A stretch of 64,000 nucleotides of DNA, from positions 24,650,740 to 24,714,739 of the forward strand of contig CAIIXF020000009.1 of assembly GCA_903813345.2 (NCBI GenBank), written 5' to 3'. The notes under the pieces were generated by a model, which ran no database searches, had not been told where the DNA came from, and saw only the letters and a program-made list of their open reading frames with translations. The stretch comes from Owenia fusiformis (Eukaryota; Annelida; Polychaeta; Sabellida; Oweniidae). Both the position numbers and the translations under genes were made by a program. Below, in pieces: positions 45,749 through 58,288 of the stretch (its first letter is position 1; each line of letters starts with the position of its first letter).

Positions 45749-47111
45749 TAAGTGATTACCAGTGTTATTAATTAGGTATTTTAGAGACAGAATTAAATTA
45801 AAGGAACTGAGACATATTTCACTGAATGTTAACCTTCAAAAACAATTGTTCATAAATCATCTTATTTGTCCAGGGATAACCTCAACCTGTTTTATCGATA
45901 GGCAACAGTAATTTACAAATGCATCTAATGGTTACTAGACTAAGTATTGTTCACAGGATTCAATCTATATTATCTTTACTATAGGGTATAATATTTAATT
46001 CATGTACTGACCTTTATTTCGTTATTCTTATTCGATGGACTACTTTCTCTTGGGATTCTCGTCCAATATGTGGTGTTTATACGTACACACCGCTTTTAGC
46101 TCCTCTGCAAAACAAAAGTCAATTTAAAAGGTAGTTCATTGTAACCAGAGAAAATGCACCCTATTCAAAATCATGGAGCATGCCAAACTTTTACTTTGGT
46201 GTCATGATAATATGATTTATAGGTACCATGAATCTGATCTTCTAGTTTAATAAGCTCTACAAAGCTCTACGGATCGTTCTATATTTCTGGTTAAATTGTG
46301 ACATTTCTGACGCTGTCTTAGGGAGACCACTATGAGCTCTAAATTACTACTTTCGATATTCAATTAATTGTACATTGCAATTATATTAAATACAAATTGA
46401 TCTTGAATGTCAATGTTCATATTCTGGCAATTGTGTTTCGTTCAAGTTTGATAATCAAATCTATAATTTGATATCGATTAGAGTCCACCGGTATCCCACA
46501 GAATAATACATAACATAGAATAAGAAATATTAAACCCACAGATAGGTATTAGATATATAAATACCTAGCAACACAATAGAATGAATTATAGATGATTACA
46601 TTTTTTTCTCTTGTTTTTTAAAGAATGGACATTTGGCAAGCTATCAGAAACTAGTATTTCATGTTGCTACCTACAGTATTGAGTAAAGCTTACTTTAAAA
46701 TATCCTCAATGTTCAATGTCTCCACTGTACCTGGAATAGTTGATGCAGTTCACTGAAGCTGCACTTATTACACTCTACTCGCTCATATATATCTATCTTC
46801 TATTGACTCTTTAGATGGCATATCATGACACTCGTATTAGTCACTAGGTAGAGCAGTTCTTCCCTTTGTCAAGTTGAAGAACTGGTATCTTTATCCTGGC
46901 TAGAACCATAGACAATACATTTGTGAACAGGATACTCAATCGGACGGGCGCGGGCCGATGAATCTGAGCAAATGTTACCCAGGCATTAGATAAACCATTC
47001 GTACAGGCTTTTAGAAGAAATAATGACATTGGACCTTCGGCCATTATTTAACCGAATGGCAGGTACTCATGGTTTATCAATTACAAAACTTACAAAGATT
47101 GAAATGTGTCT
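45749..47111. other. Non-coding stretch
   Basis: Nothing recognised; the 66-aa minus-strand ORF at 46844-47044 shows no motif. Confidence 0.35.
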
Positions 47112-47582
47112 AACCCCTATCACACCAAACTAGTTCTTACTCGTTCTTGCCAGTCCTACGAAAACGTCGTAAAACGGGCTCAATCTGGCTGTGGTCGGGA
47201 AATATGTCTGAAATAATTAGCTTCTTCGTTCTTAAACAGTCTCCAATACGTCCATCTCGTTCGCACTTCGTTCAGGTCGCACCACGTCGGTGTGCAACGT
47301 CGTAGAACGCGTCCCTTAGTCTAGAAGGTCAACATGACCTGATTACAGAACGGTATGGTCGCCATCGAATTTTGAATCGATTCAAAATCGAAAGTTGCAG
47401 CTACGTTCATTCCGTTCGCACACAGTTTAAAACCAGTTTTGAAGAACGCAGTGGCAACTTGTTTGGTGTGATAGCTATATTTTTGCTAACTCGTTAATAA
47501 GCAATGTTAAATACGTTCTTAATCAGTTTAAACCCGTTTTCTTAGAACGTAGTGAGAACTAGTTTGGTGTGATAGTAGGGTT
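47112..47582. mobile_element. TIR element (ATCACACCAAACTAGTTCT family), internally deleted copy
   Basis: Ends aaccccTATCACACCAAACTAG and ctagtttggtgtgataGTAGGGTT. Compared with the 800-bp copies beside it, about 330 bp of the interior are missing, mostly toward the right end. The interior is more GC-rich than the flanks and dense in acgttc/gttcgt-type hexamers. No ORF. Confidence 0.85.
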
Positions 47583-47612
47583 AGTATTTCTATTTGTTCA
47601 TTTGCTTCATTT

Positions 47613-49219
47613 ACCCCCCTATCACACCAAACTCGTTCTTTCCCGTTCTTGCCAGTCCTACGAAAACGTCGTAAAACGGGCTCAATCTGGCTGTGGTCGG
47701 GAAATATGTCTGAAATAATTAGCTTCTTCGTTCTTAAACAGTCTTCAATACGTCCTTCTCGTTCGCAGTTCGTTCAGGTCGCACCACGTCGGTGTGCAAC
47801 GTAGTAGAACGCGTCCCTTAGTCTAGAAGGTCAACATGACCTGATTACAGAACGTTATGGTCGCCATCGAACTTTGAATCGATTCAAAATTCTAAAATCA
47901 CATTCCCGTCTGAGAACGATCATAAAGTTCGTAAATAGACCTTAGAAAGTTGCAGCTACGTTCATTCCGTTCGCAAACAGTTTTGAAGAACGCAGTGGCA
48001 ACTTGTTTGGTGTGATAGCTATATTTTGCTAACTCGTTCATAAGCAGTGTTAAATACGTTCTCAATCAGTTTAAACCCGTTTGCAATTAGTTCTACCTCG
48101 TTCTCAACACGTCCTCAGACAATTCAACTCGTTGTTAAAACGTCCCTAGTAGGATTGAAGTACGACGGTTCCGTTCGTAGTACGTCCAGCTCGTCGTTAG
48201 TACGTTGTCACTCGTTCTAATTGTAGAACGTGACGACCACGAGAACATTTTGAGCATTGTCTAAGTTCTAGAGGACCTACCCGTTCGAGTACGTTCGATG
48301 AAGTTTGTAAATAGATCCCAAACGGTTCTTAGTAGGTCCAGTCCGTTCGTACACAGTTGAAGCCCGTTTTTGAGAACGTAGTGAGAACTAGTTTGGTGTG
48401 ATAGTAGGGTAACCTTACTATCACATCAAACTAGTTCTCACTACGTTCTCGAAAACGGGCTTCAACTGTGTACGAACGGACTGGACCTACTAAGAACCGT
48501 TTGGGATCTATTTACAAACTGTATCGAACCTACTCGAACGGGTAGGTCCTCTAGAACTTAGACAATGCTCAAAATGTCCTCGTGGTCGTCACGTTCTACA
48601 ATTAGAACGAGTGACAACGTACTAACGACGAGCTGGACGTACTACGAACGGAACCGTCGTAGTTCAATCCTACTAGGGACGTTTTAACAACGAGTTGAAC
48701 TGTCTGAGGACGTGTTGAGAACGAGGTAGAACTAATTGCAAACGGGTTTAAACTGATTAAGAACGTATTTAACACTGCTTATGAACGAGTTAGCCAGAAT
48801 ATAGCTATAACACTAAACAAGTTGCCACTGCGTTCTTCAAAACTGGTTTTAGACTGTGTGCGAACGGAATGAACGTAGCAACTTTCTAAGGTCTATTTAC
48901 GAACTTTATGAACGTTCTCAGACGGGAATGTGATTTTAGAATTTTGAATCGATTCAAAATTCGATGGCGACCATTCCGTTCTGTAATCAGGTCATGTTGA
49001 CCTTCTAGACTAAGGGACGCGTTCTACGACGTTGCACACCGACGTGGTGCGACCTGAACGAACTGCGAACGAGATGGACGTCTTGAAGACTGTTCAAGAA
49101 CGAAGAAGCTAATTATTTCAGACATATTTCCCGACCACAGCCAGATTGAGCCCGTTTTACGACGTTTTCGTAGGACTGGCAAGAACGGGTAAGAACTAGT
49201 TTGGTGTGATAGAGGGGTT
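47613..49219. mobile_element. 1.6-kb palindrome of two fused copies of the same TIR element
   Basis: The plus-orientation copy 47613-48412 ends ...gtttggtgtgatagtagggt. It runs directly into an inverted copy (48411-49219) beginning aaccttactatcacatcaaac. The two 800-bp halves are inverse copies with very few differences (for example tgtgatag/acactaaa near 48809, and 'gtatcg' for 'acgttcg' near 48520). The outer ends are TATCACACCAAACTCG and tagtttggtgtgatagaggg. There is no spacer at the centre. The whole could form one giant hairpin. Confidence 0.88.
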
Positions 49220-52200
49220 AGGTAACAAAGGTCTGTACTACGTCCCTTTCTCCACAATGTTTCCTATTGGGGTGTGCTGCACACTGTTATCCTATGTAAA
49301 GCAATTATCATCTGGCATATCACCGTTAATTTCTATGGCCGATTACAGCATTGAATATGTCTATCATAAGTAATCTGACTAATTAATTCTAACATAGGGT
49401 TCGATTCTGATTCTATCTAGGTCCGTAAGGCATACTGAATGCGGGTTTTCCAGAGTTACTCATTCTTCATCAGTAAAGTTACCCACACTGGTAGACCTCG
49501 TGAAATTTGGCATAGAAATAACATATTTTTGCTCTATCAAAACAAGAGTTGACTGTGAACATTTCCTGAAATCCTCTGGCATCGCGCAGAGGCCAGTTGC
49601 CAATTCAATTGTGAAGAACTGATGAAGTTTGCAAATTCTGAATAACTCCCATAACGTTTTATGAATTTTGAACTGTTACTAAAATGTAATCAACGTTCAA
49701 TCCTAAATCAGAGCAACACATAAGTAAAACTATCACTCATTGTATAACAATGTCATTTTGATTTTGAATACAATAAGCGTCCCAGACGACATTGACCTTT
49801 ACATGCCCACATCATTTAAAGCAATGTACACGTATATAGAAAGGCACTAGTATAAAGATACCGTGTAACACGAATTTGAAGACACATTCCGGATAGTACA
49901 ATGCTACTACCAAGTTATCCATTTTCAAAAGAATATCACAAAATAATGTCGTATATTTTACGCTCTCCACCAAAATGTAAGCAACTAGAAGTTCCCGTAT
50001 GGGTCATCTGTTGAAGCGTCATTATCATTTATTATCGAATTGACAATATCCATCAAAACGAAACATTTCCTTCCCAGTGTAATTAAAAACAAACTTAAGA
50101 TTCAGAGACAAGCATGTAATGGCGTCTCCAAAGAGTTTCGAAATATTTTAAAAGAGTGCAATGTCGTCCCATTCGAAAAGTTTATTTCAATTGTTGTATC
50201 ATTGGTATAAGTACTACTTCGCATCGTATACTGTTACACTTTCAAAACTTTTACAACAGCATGAGTTTGGCATCTCGATCGGTTATAATGAAGAACAGAT
50301 AGAGGTTTTGTCAAGTCTGGAATTTTTTTTTGGAAAATTAACAGCTAACAACTACAGTAAATTAACAATGCCAATACCATAATATTAATTGTACTATGTA
50401 AAGTACTTGTAAAAATATATGCAATCGTTCTTTAATCCGACTTAGTTCTACTATAGTATTCCATTATATATTTATAGCATATAGCAAGAATTCGTATACA
50501 TACTGCAATGTTGGTATAATCCAAAATGGATTTTGATTACTATGTAGTATTTATAAAGAAATCAAAATATAAAATGCCACAAAGAATGATCAATCAACAA
50601 TAAATCAAGTAAAATGCAACTGAGTCAAAAAATCCTAAAAATATTAATATCAATTAACTCGCGCTGACCTGTGTAAATAGAGCAATTAATGAATGTGACC
50701 ATGATGTGTTATTTCTATAAAGTGACAGATTTTTTCAGATAAAGATCAACTATTTTGATGGAATGTTTACAAATCACACTGGTACAGTATATACACCTAT
50801 ACTATTAAGTACTTGTTTGTTATGAATACGGTATTCTTCCCTAGGGCCTACGAATATTTAATTTGTCGCCTGGTGTACTGAGTTCGTGTTGTGTTAACGC
50901 ATGTACGGCAGCCCAATATCAATTATTTAACTACTTGCACACTGTTACCACATGAATACAGCTGACAACTAGATGAATGATGGATGTAACACAAGAAACG
51001 TGTTATTAAAGTATTTTACAAATGTATCTTTTACTCACCTAACACGTTGTTAATAACACTCCTCACTTTAGTTTGTAATAGTAATTCCGAATGTTGTTGT
51101 TCCGTGAAAGGCAATCATCACGGGTACTTCCGAAAGAACGCGGTCCAATATTCAAAGAAAACAAAAGTGATCCCAGGATGTATTTCTCTCCGATCTGTCG
51201 TATTTGTATTTATTCAACAATGATACACAGAATGAAATCTGTTATATTAAAAGTAACAAGTTACCCGTGGCGATCTGTATACAAAGTTATTATTCCACGT
51301 ATAATCCATTCATCACAAAGTGCTTTTGTTGCTATCTTGAATATTGCAGGTGAGAAGTAGTCCACGCTCTGAAGCAATCAGCTGTTTGAAGATGTATTGC
51401 CTGCAAAGTTTATTATTCTTTAAGACGAACAGGAGAACTTTATCTTGCAGTGTCCACCCTTCTATAATTTGTATTTGTAAATAGGCCACAGCGTTAAGTC
51501 TTAGACCACCGTATTTAATGTTTGCTATTATTTAGTTTTTACATGTGTCAGATCGGTGCAGTATTAATCATTTTGGTCGGTATACACAATATCCGTAAAT
51601 AGCAAGATTTCGAGCAAGATTTGTAATCCTATCTCTTGGTTGTTTGTAACATGCAGACCAGTCTATATATCTCACTGGAACCGGGAACTGATCCTTATAT
51701 ATCAATGTGACATTCGACAACTAAAGCCCTGAAATCCGAGATGGTATACTTGTATTCCTGTAGCTAGTCTCAATGATAGGTTTCAATGTACATCGTGTTC
51801 AACCGTGCAGTCGCCAATGACGATTTTCTATAATAGTATACCACTTCTAAAATATAGGTGCTATTAAACAATAATTGTTGATTATTTAAAGGAGTATCAA
51901 CAATGTCAGTAACAGAGGTTGAAATATTGGCAGATACTAGGTTAAGAAACCATTAACACAATAAATATGTCAATGCAAGATGCATTTATTTAAAGATCTA
52001 ATAGCAAAGGTTTTGCAAAAATAAATCAATGCAGTGTAAAACAAATGTATGTATAATGAAGAAATAAATATTTAATGAAAAAAAATAGATATGTGTTTGT
52101 AATATTGGTATTAACTTAAGATTAAAAAGTGTCACTATCTCTTTCATTTTTCAACAAATATAGGCTCACGTGACATATGACGCGGGGCAGTCAATTTTGA

Positions 52201-55200
52201 TCTATCGTAGACCATATCAGTATCAAACTGCCGATATTTCAACCTCGTCTTGCGAGGCCATTTTTATTTGAAACATCTTGAATTTGGTGTCAAAATAAAG
52301 CTGGTCACGCCCACTTTCAGAGTTATCAATGAATCATTTACTACGACTACTATATTCATTTAGGAGGCGTGTAAAGTTAACCAATCAGAAAGACAATTGC
52401 TCCATATATGACAGTTCATTAACATATTCAGTGTTTACTATTGTTTTTCGCGTCATGACAACACGAGTAGTAACCAATCAAAATGCCGTATTTTATCACG
52501 TGAGTTCAGAGTGACGTGCACGACATGTAAGTTTAGTCTGAGCTGATCGCGATGTTGAACAATTTCTTCTCGGAATTTGTCCAGAGAAATCAGCGATTCT
52601 AAATTAAGGTAGGATCTCCCATTTCTTCCTGTACAAGTTTTAACTTATCTCTATCGAATCCTAAAGTTTTGGATGAAGATATGAAGCATACGTTTAAAAA
52701 CGAAGCGATTAATTTGACGATCTGATTTTGCAATTTGCAATGGCCAATTTACTGCAAGTCTGCGTGTATTTGACAAGAGATAGCGCCAAGTCTTGTATCC
52801 GAATGCTTGTTAAGCCACTCAAAAACAAGATCCATATTTTCTAAATTTGATAACTTTGCAGAGAGTCCGTTTTCATAACCTGTTTTCCGCGTCTAAATTC
52901 AAACTGAGTAGGATTATAGGATCGCTGGGATTCTCAGTCAATGGCAACGAGTCTTCACTCCAGAACGCACATTTTTTTAGTTGATTCTCCGTCATAGTAC
53001 TTGTCTAAAGTCCATATCTGCTCTTTTACTGGCATACTTTGACATATTTCCCCTCCTTAAATTGTCCTCCTTAAATAACACCCTCTCGCCGATTTATATA
53101 TAGCCATTTCCCAGAACCCGGGAGTCAGAATCGCTGATGTTTGCCATATTGAACATGTTGAAATATGTACTGTAATATCTGTAATACACACTACCCTACC
53201 ACGTGACCACGTTTAAAAGGGAAACAGGGTACAGCTAAGTTGCAAATGGAGGACGTGGGTTTAATTCCATATTTCTGAACGTAAAATACATTTTACATTT
53301 ATTTTTAGTGTTCTACCAGACATAGAATTGATTCATCAAGCAGTTTGTAGAATATTGTTGGCAAAAAACCACTATAGGCAAAGATAGATAATAGTGGACG
53401 CAGTGAAGCAAAACTTAATGCAATACACGATACATTTCAGTAAATCTGTCAACGTACAGGGAGCATGTAAGTTTCCCTTCGAAAATGTTACATTGATATG
53501 TAACAAAACCCCTGTAAACTGTTATTTAAACTGGTTGTCATCGTGTTATATGTGGATACGTTTTCCAGTATGTTATTCAACTGTACTTTTGTGAATTAAT
53601 TGTTTTTCTAAAATCTTAAGATGCAAAATAGTCGTCCCAGAAATGTATCTTTACTTTGCCGTAAGGCATAACATATTGTGAAACATTTTTCCTCTTGTCA
53701 CAAGGAGGATAATGTTTGTTTCGAGGTGTCTTGTGATGAGGGTTTCATGATTAAATGCAAAATCACTGGAGCAGATACCATCCAAAAACATCTGACATTC
53801 AACACGTCATCTAAGACTACATCGAGCTGGTATTAGTTTTTTTTTACAATAATAGAGAAATACGACGTCATATCACCTCTACAGCAAATCGTGAAGAACA
53901 AAATGTCGTGGCATGATGGTATTTTGAACAAACTATTTTAAATGATCGGTTTTTGAGGACGGTAGTGAATTAGACCATTCAAGGGGTTATATAGAAAGAT
54001 TCTTTACATGTAGTTCACGCAATTTTAATTATTCTGAATAGCGGATAGTCATTAATCCTGATAGCCAATAGTCATTTATCACTTACGTGTTTATATTTAA
54101 TTTTGTTATTTTATTTCAATGTGATACCCTAGTAACACGTATAATCTAGCGTTCTTGTTAATTTAATGACTAAAATGCATTTACGACCTGAAAGCCCGTG
54201 TCTAAATCTACTAAATAATGTTTACTTTATTTGGATTAAATAACAAATGATGACACCTCAAAGCATCAACAGGCGGCCTTTTTAGTATTATTTTCACCGT
54301 TTGCAACGTAAATATACATGAGATCGGGACATAGTATGTCTGTATAATCAGCTTACTTTCTCGCTCCCTGTACTAGTGAACAATGTACATTCCTTGTACC
54401 CTGTATTGATCAACTTTTGCAGCTGTGTACCGTGTACTATGACATATCAAATATTTTAAAATTTAAAACGATATTATTTACATTATTTCTTCAACTATCA
54501 TATAACTTGGAACATGGACTTCACTATTGCACCACTGAAGTTCAGCGAATAGCAATATTGACTCACTCCGAGCACTAAACGTATTAACCTTTTCACTAAG
54601 CAGTCGATATACTCAAAAGCGACCTGATTGAAAGCCAAAAAATTCGCGCATGCGCTATCGAGGTAGGGTAGTGTGTAATACTAGGCATTGCCTGCTACGC
54701 GTAAGGGTCACGTGACTAGCGCGATACAGGAAAAATGGGGAATTTCGAAACAACAATTTTTGGGCACTTTTATTGCAAATTTCAGGTATTTATAAGTGTT
54801 TGTGGTATAAAATATAATCCACAGACATAAATGAACATCCAAACTACATATTTTATTACGTTTTGGAGCCTTTTTTGCTTTTAAAATGACATCTTTAAGA
54901 AGATCACTTTGTTAATCTAATGAATATTAAATCGCATTGATTAATTAACCATCATCCGACATTGGATGATAATGATGATGTTTAACTGATCGTAGATCGA
55001 ACGTGTAGGATATTCTGAATTGAAAATATTTTTTGAAGTTTGAATCTTGATAACGTAGATAAAGATCTAGATATGACTTGATTAATAATCATAAGTCCAT
55101 GTAACCATGACAAGTTCCTTTAACATCAAATATTCACGTGAACCCAAACCATCTGTTGAATAGGGGTTAACATTTGATATAATCTGATCTTTTTTGTATG

Positions 55201-55866
55201 ACACGCGTTAGAACGTGTAGCATCATAGAATGAATCCAATAAATAACCAAGGGCGGCTGGTTTAGTCACCCCATGTTATAAGTGATCTTATCCCTACTTA
55301 CCCTACGGGGAAAATATGTTTCGCAGCTAGATCGATGCGCCTGGTGTCTTGGGGATTTGCATGAGTTGGTTGTACTTTGTATAGGAAACAATTTTAAACC
55401 TACTGTTGATAGAGTGGTTCAAAAGCCTTACCGAAATAATTTCATTTGTTCACGTTCGCCTAAACGTAAAAAATATCGCCAAACCATGGGCTTTCAAGAG
55501 AGCCCATGGTCACACATAACGATACCAATTTTACTTGTCGGCTATGAGTATTTTAGCTGTACACCAACTTTTCTATCACATGTTTACATACAATTGTTCT
55601 CTATGCAGAGTACAATCAAGCCCATAGAGACCATCTTGGGTTTCCAAGGTATAATGTTTTCATATGATTGAAAATCAAACTGGGAAACGAGTATGATAGA
55701 GACTGGGCGCTGTAGTATCGTGCGCAGAACTACCTGTGAATCAGTATCTCCATTTCCGTATGGTAAGTCATTTTTACTGAACTTATCAGATATAGCGACT
55801 CAGTAGTAATGTAAACAAACCCAGTGCCACGGATAAAATCACAAGCATAGTATAGAGTGTAAAGTA
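49220..55866. other. Long stretch without recognisable genes or elements
   Basis: About 6.6 kb of apparently low-copy AT-rich DNA, the longest repeat-poor interval here. ORFs of 60-130 codons (for example 50161, 51091, 55282) lack motifs. Minor features are a 9-bp-arm palindrome at 55484-55509 and a 13- to 20-bp inverted pair acacactaccctacc (53186-53201)/ggtagggtagtgtgt (54663-54677). It could be intronic or intergenic; I cannot tell. Confidence 0.35.
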
Positions 55867-56449
55867 TGTTACGCGGTATATGGCATGCATTCATGGTTGC
55901 GCGGTATTTGTGATACGGGTGAATATGCCATACTCACCTGCGGTATATGGCATATACCGGAGGTGAGTATGCGATACATTGATTTCAGTGAATACCCGAT
56001 ACTCACCTGCGGAATATGTCATACTCACTTGCAGAATATGCCATATACCGCAGGTGAAAACGTGATACAGAAAGCCTTGATTTGATTGGTTGCAAAAATC
56101 GACTCTAAATGTAAAACTGCGCTCGATTAACAATATAGTTAGTGCGTCGAGTACTTATACATGAATCCTGGATTTGATTGAGTAAGTTTATTACGCGAGA
56201 TTGGTGACTGATACTTCTGCTAAGTAAATATATTCGATAGTACTGTTGATTCAGTAATAATTATAATGATTTAACGTTTTACTTGTTCGTTCAATCGATG
56301 CAATTGACAATTGCGTACTTCCGTATCACGTTCTCATTGGTTAGTGTGTATGCCATATACCGCGGGTGAATCTGTCATACACCGCAAGTGAATATGCCAT
56401 ATTCGTTGCGGAATATGACATATTTTTGTATCGTGTTTACCGCGTAACA
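55867..56449. mobile_element. 583-bp TIR element with iterated palindromic motifs
   Basis: Perfect 12-bp ends TGTTACGCGGTA/TACCGCGTAACA. The subterminal parts (55880-56060 and 56345-56420) are arrays of a motif of about 27 bp, 'catataccgcaggtgaatatg', in both orientations. It forms local palindromes such as cacctgcggtatatgg plus its inverse. The middle (56065-56340) is unique and AT-rich. Non-coding. Confidence 0.8.
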
Positions 56450-56980
56450 AAGTACGCCATTGCGGTTGTTATTAAAAGCTCGTCAATTCTCGTGAGACCG
56501 TTGCATTTAAATATTCTTACATTTGGTGATGGCTATAATAGAACAGACGCAGAGACATTGGAAAAATCTGGGCTGAAATTAAAATGAATTAAATGCAGTC
56601 AGTTTCAGCAGTAAAACAGTTGCAATTGAAAATCTAAACAAACGTTCTACTACTAGATATAAACAGTGCACTCAATTATCTTCGTGTCCCTGAGGACACA
56701 TTCTACACCGTCTCTTCCTTAATAAAACCTGACACCAATATTTAACTATGGCTGCTAGCAAAGTGTATACTCATGGTTTATCTCATTTAGACGTCCTTAG
56801 TTATAGACAACTCATTAGTTGTTGGGAGCATATTGGAAACTGGAGATGGAAAAATAAGACTGTTGTTTTGAAAAAACTTATTTTAATAAATAAATACCGA
56901 TTAAATGGATCCACTTTACATTTATGCGCTTGCTAAGAAACCTAGTTGAATGCATTGACTCACATGATTCAATCACACTT
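56450..56980. other. Non-coding stretch
   Basis: No supported gene; the 62-aa ORF at 56748 has an ATGGC start but no recognisable motif. Confidence 0.3.
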
Positions 56981-57497
56981 GAATACCCTGGCAACGGTAA
57001 AGTCAGATACTGTTGTCACAAATGGCGGACGTAATCGTCGCTTCAACTCTTTAATCACTTCGCTCTCATTTCATGGGACCTTATATTATCATCGCTGATT
57101 CTGTGCATGCATAGCTCTTGTGATGATGTATTATATGAAATCCCAATTTTGATCAAATGCGGTCGTGAATCGCCTCAATATACAGTCTGCCATATCCTCA
57201 ATGACAACGGAATCTAAATTTCAAATAATAACAGAGAAAAAAGGATAGATCTGAAATACAGTATCCGTTGTCCCGTGTCATATTTTGATCGGAAAAATTA
57301 AAGGCGTTATTTCGATGGTAGAACATAATTTTCACTGATACAATAAGTAGAAAGACACTTTGATTGATCGTTGTATCAATGGAATTTAATATAGGTGCTC
57401 TATTAAACATGCAGTTTAATGAAAATGGAATAGAATAGAAACCTTTGGCCGCCATTTGTGACAACGGTATCTGCCTTTACCGTTGTCAGAGTATTCC
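56981..57497. mobile_element. 517-bp MITE-like element with 49-bp TIRs
   Basis: The arms 56981-57029 and 57449-57497 are inverse copies (caacggtaaagtcagatac, gttgtcacaaatggcgg). Four mismatches or so in 49 bp. The interior of about 420 bp is unpaired and carries no convincing ORF. Confidence 0.75.
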
Positions 57498-57639
57498 GGT
57501 GTGCCGATGGCATGTATCCTATTTACAAGTACTATACATCATAATGTACAGTGCAGGCCCTATTGAACTATCAGTGCTGCTAACACATTTAAATGTATTT
57601 TTTATATGCCCAAGAGCGTCATTCATCATCGTCAAAATA

Positions 57640-57730
57640 GCAACCATCAGTCTTTAATTGCCCCATATAAAATTTAAACCACTTTTGGATAATGTTGTAG
57701 TCTTACCCAAAATGTGATATGTAAAAAATT
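57640..57730. repeat. Paralogous empty site of the 30.1-32.9 kb LINE
   Basis: tataaaatttaaaccactttt, ggataatgttgtag and tcttaccca run continuously here. The homologous locus at 30078-32985 is split by the LINE at the TTATAG (here TTGTAG). Similarity continues weakly to about 58010. Confidence 0.8.
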
Positions 57731-58158
57731 TATTTCCAAAGGGTGTTTACTTAAAATTGTGTACTTATTTCAAATAATTATTTTGTTGTCACTAGCATCC
57801 TATTAATCAGTAAAATCTAATCAATTAATCAACTTGTTGAAAGTACGTAGCTTTTACTTGGTCTATCAAATGATTGACGTGTAAAAAATGTGTTTACAAT
57901 TTAAAGTGTTATAACATTTGCTGGTAAAATGGCGGGAAATTCAAATGTTTGGAAATTCAAATACCAATAACTTTTTACGTCAATTTTTTCCAAAACAACG
58001 TTTCCGGTAAAAACTATACTAATAGATGGTTAAACAATATTGAATAAATAATATTATTATATACCCCATATGTATTCTAGATGCTCATTGGCTTATTCAT
58101 GGTCACATGATATGAAATAGATGAACTAATTCCCTGCAAAGTTCTTAATCCCTGCTAT

Positions 58159-58232
58159 CAGGGAAGATGAAATGTACTAATCACCAGTTAGGTCATGTGA
58201 CCAGTCATTATTAGTATGTTTTATCTTCCCTG
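58159..58232. repeat. Inverted repeat, 10-bp perfect arms
   Basis: CAGGGAAGAT at 58159-58168 pairs with ATCTTCCCTG at 58223-58232. Imperfect pairing continues inward (tactaat/attagta). A possible small MITE. Confidence 0.5.
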
Positions 58233-58288
58233 CTAGCTGAGAATATAGGACCTGTCAACATTAAATGTTGAAATGAAAAAACTTTTCA

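Noticed and set aside
49390-49402. GGGTTCGATTC as a tRNA B box
   Set aside because: No acceptor stem, anticodon arm or A box at the right distance.
55282-55671. 129-aa ORF as a gene
   Set aside because: Contains the palindrome at 55484-55509; no domain pattern, single open frame of chance length.
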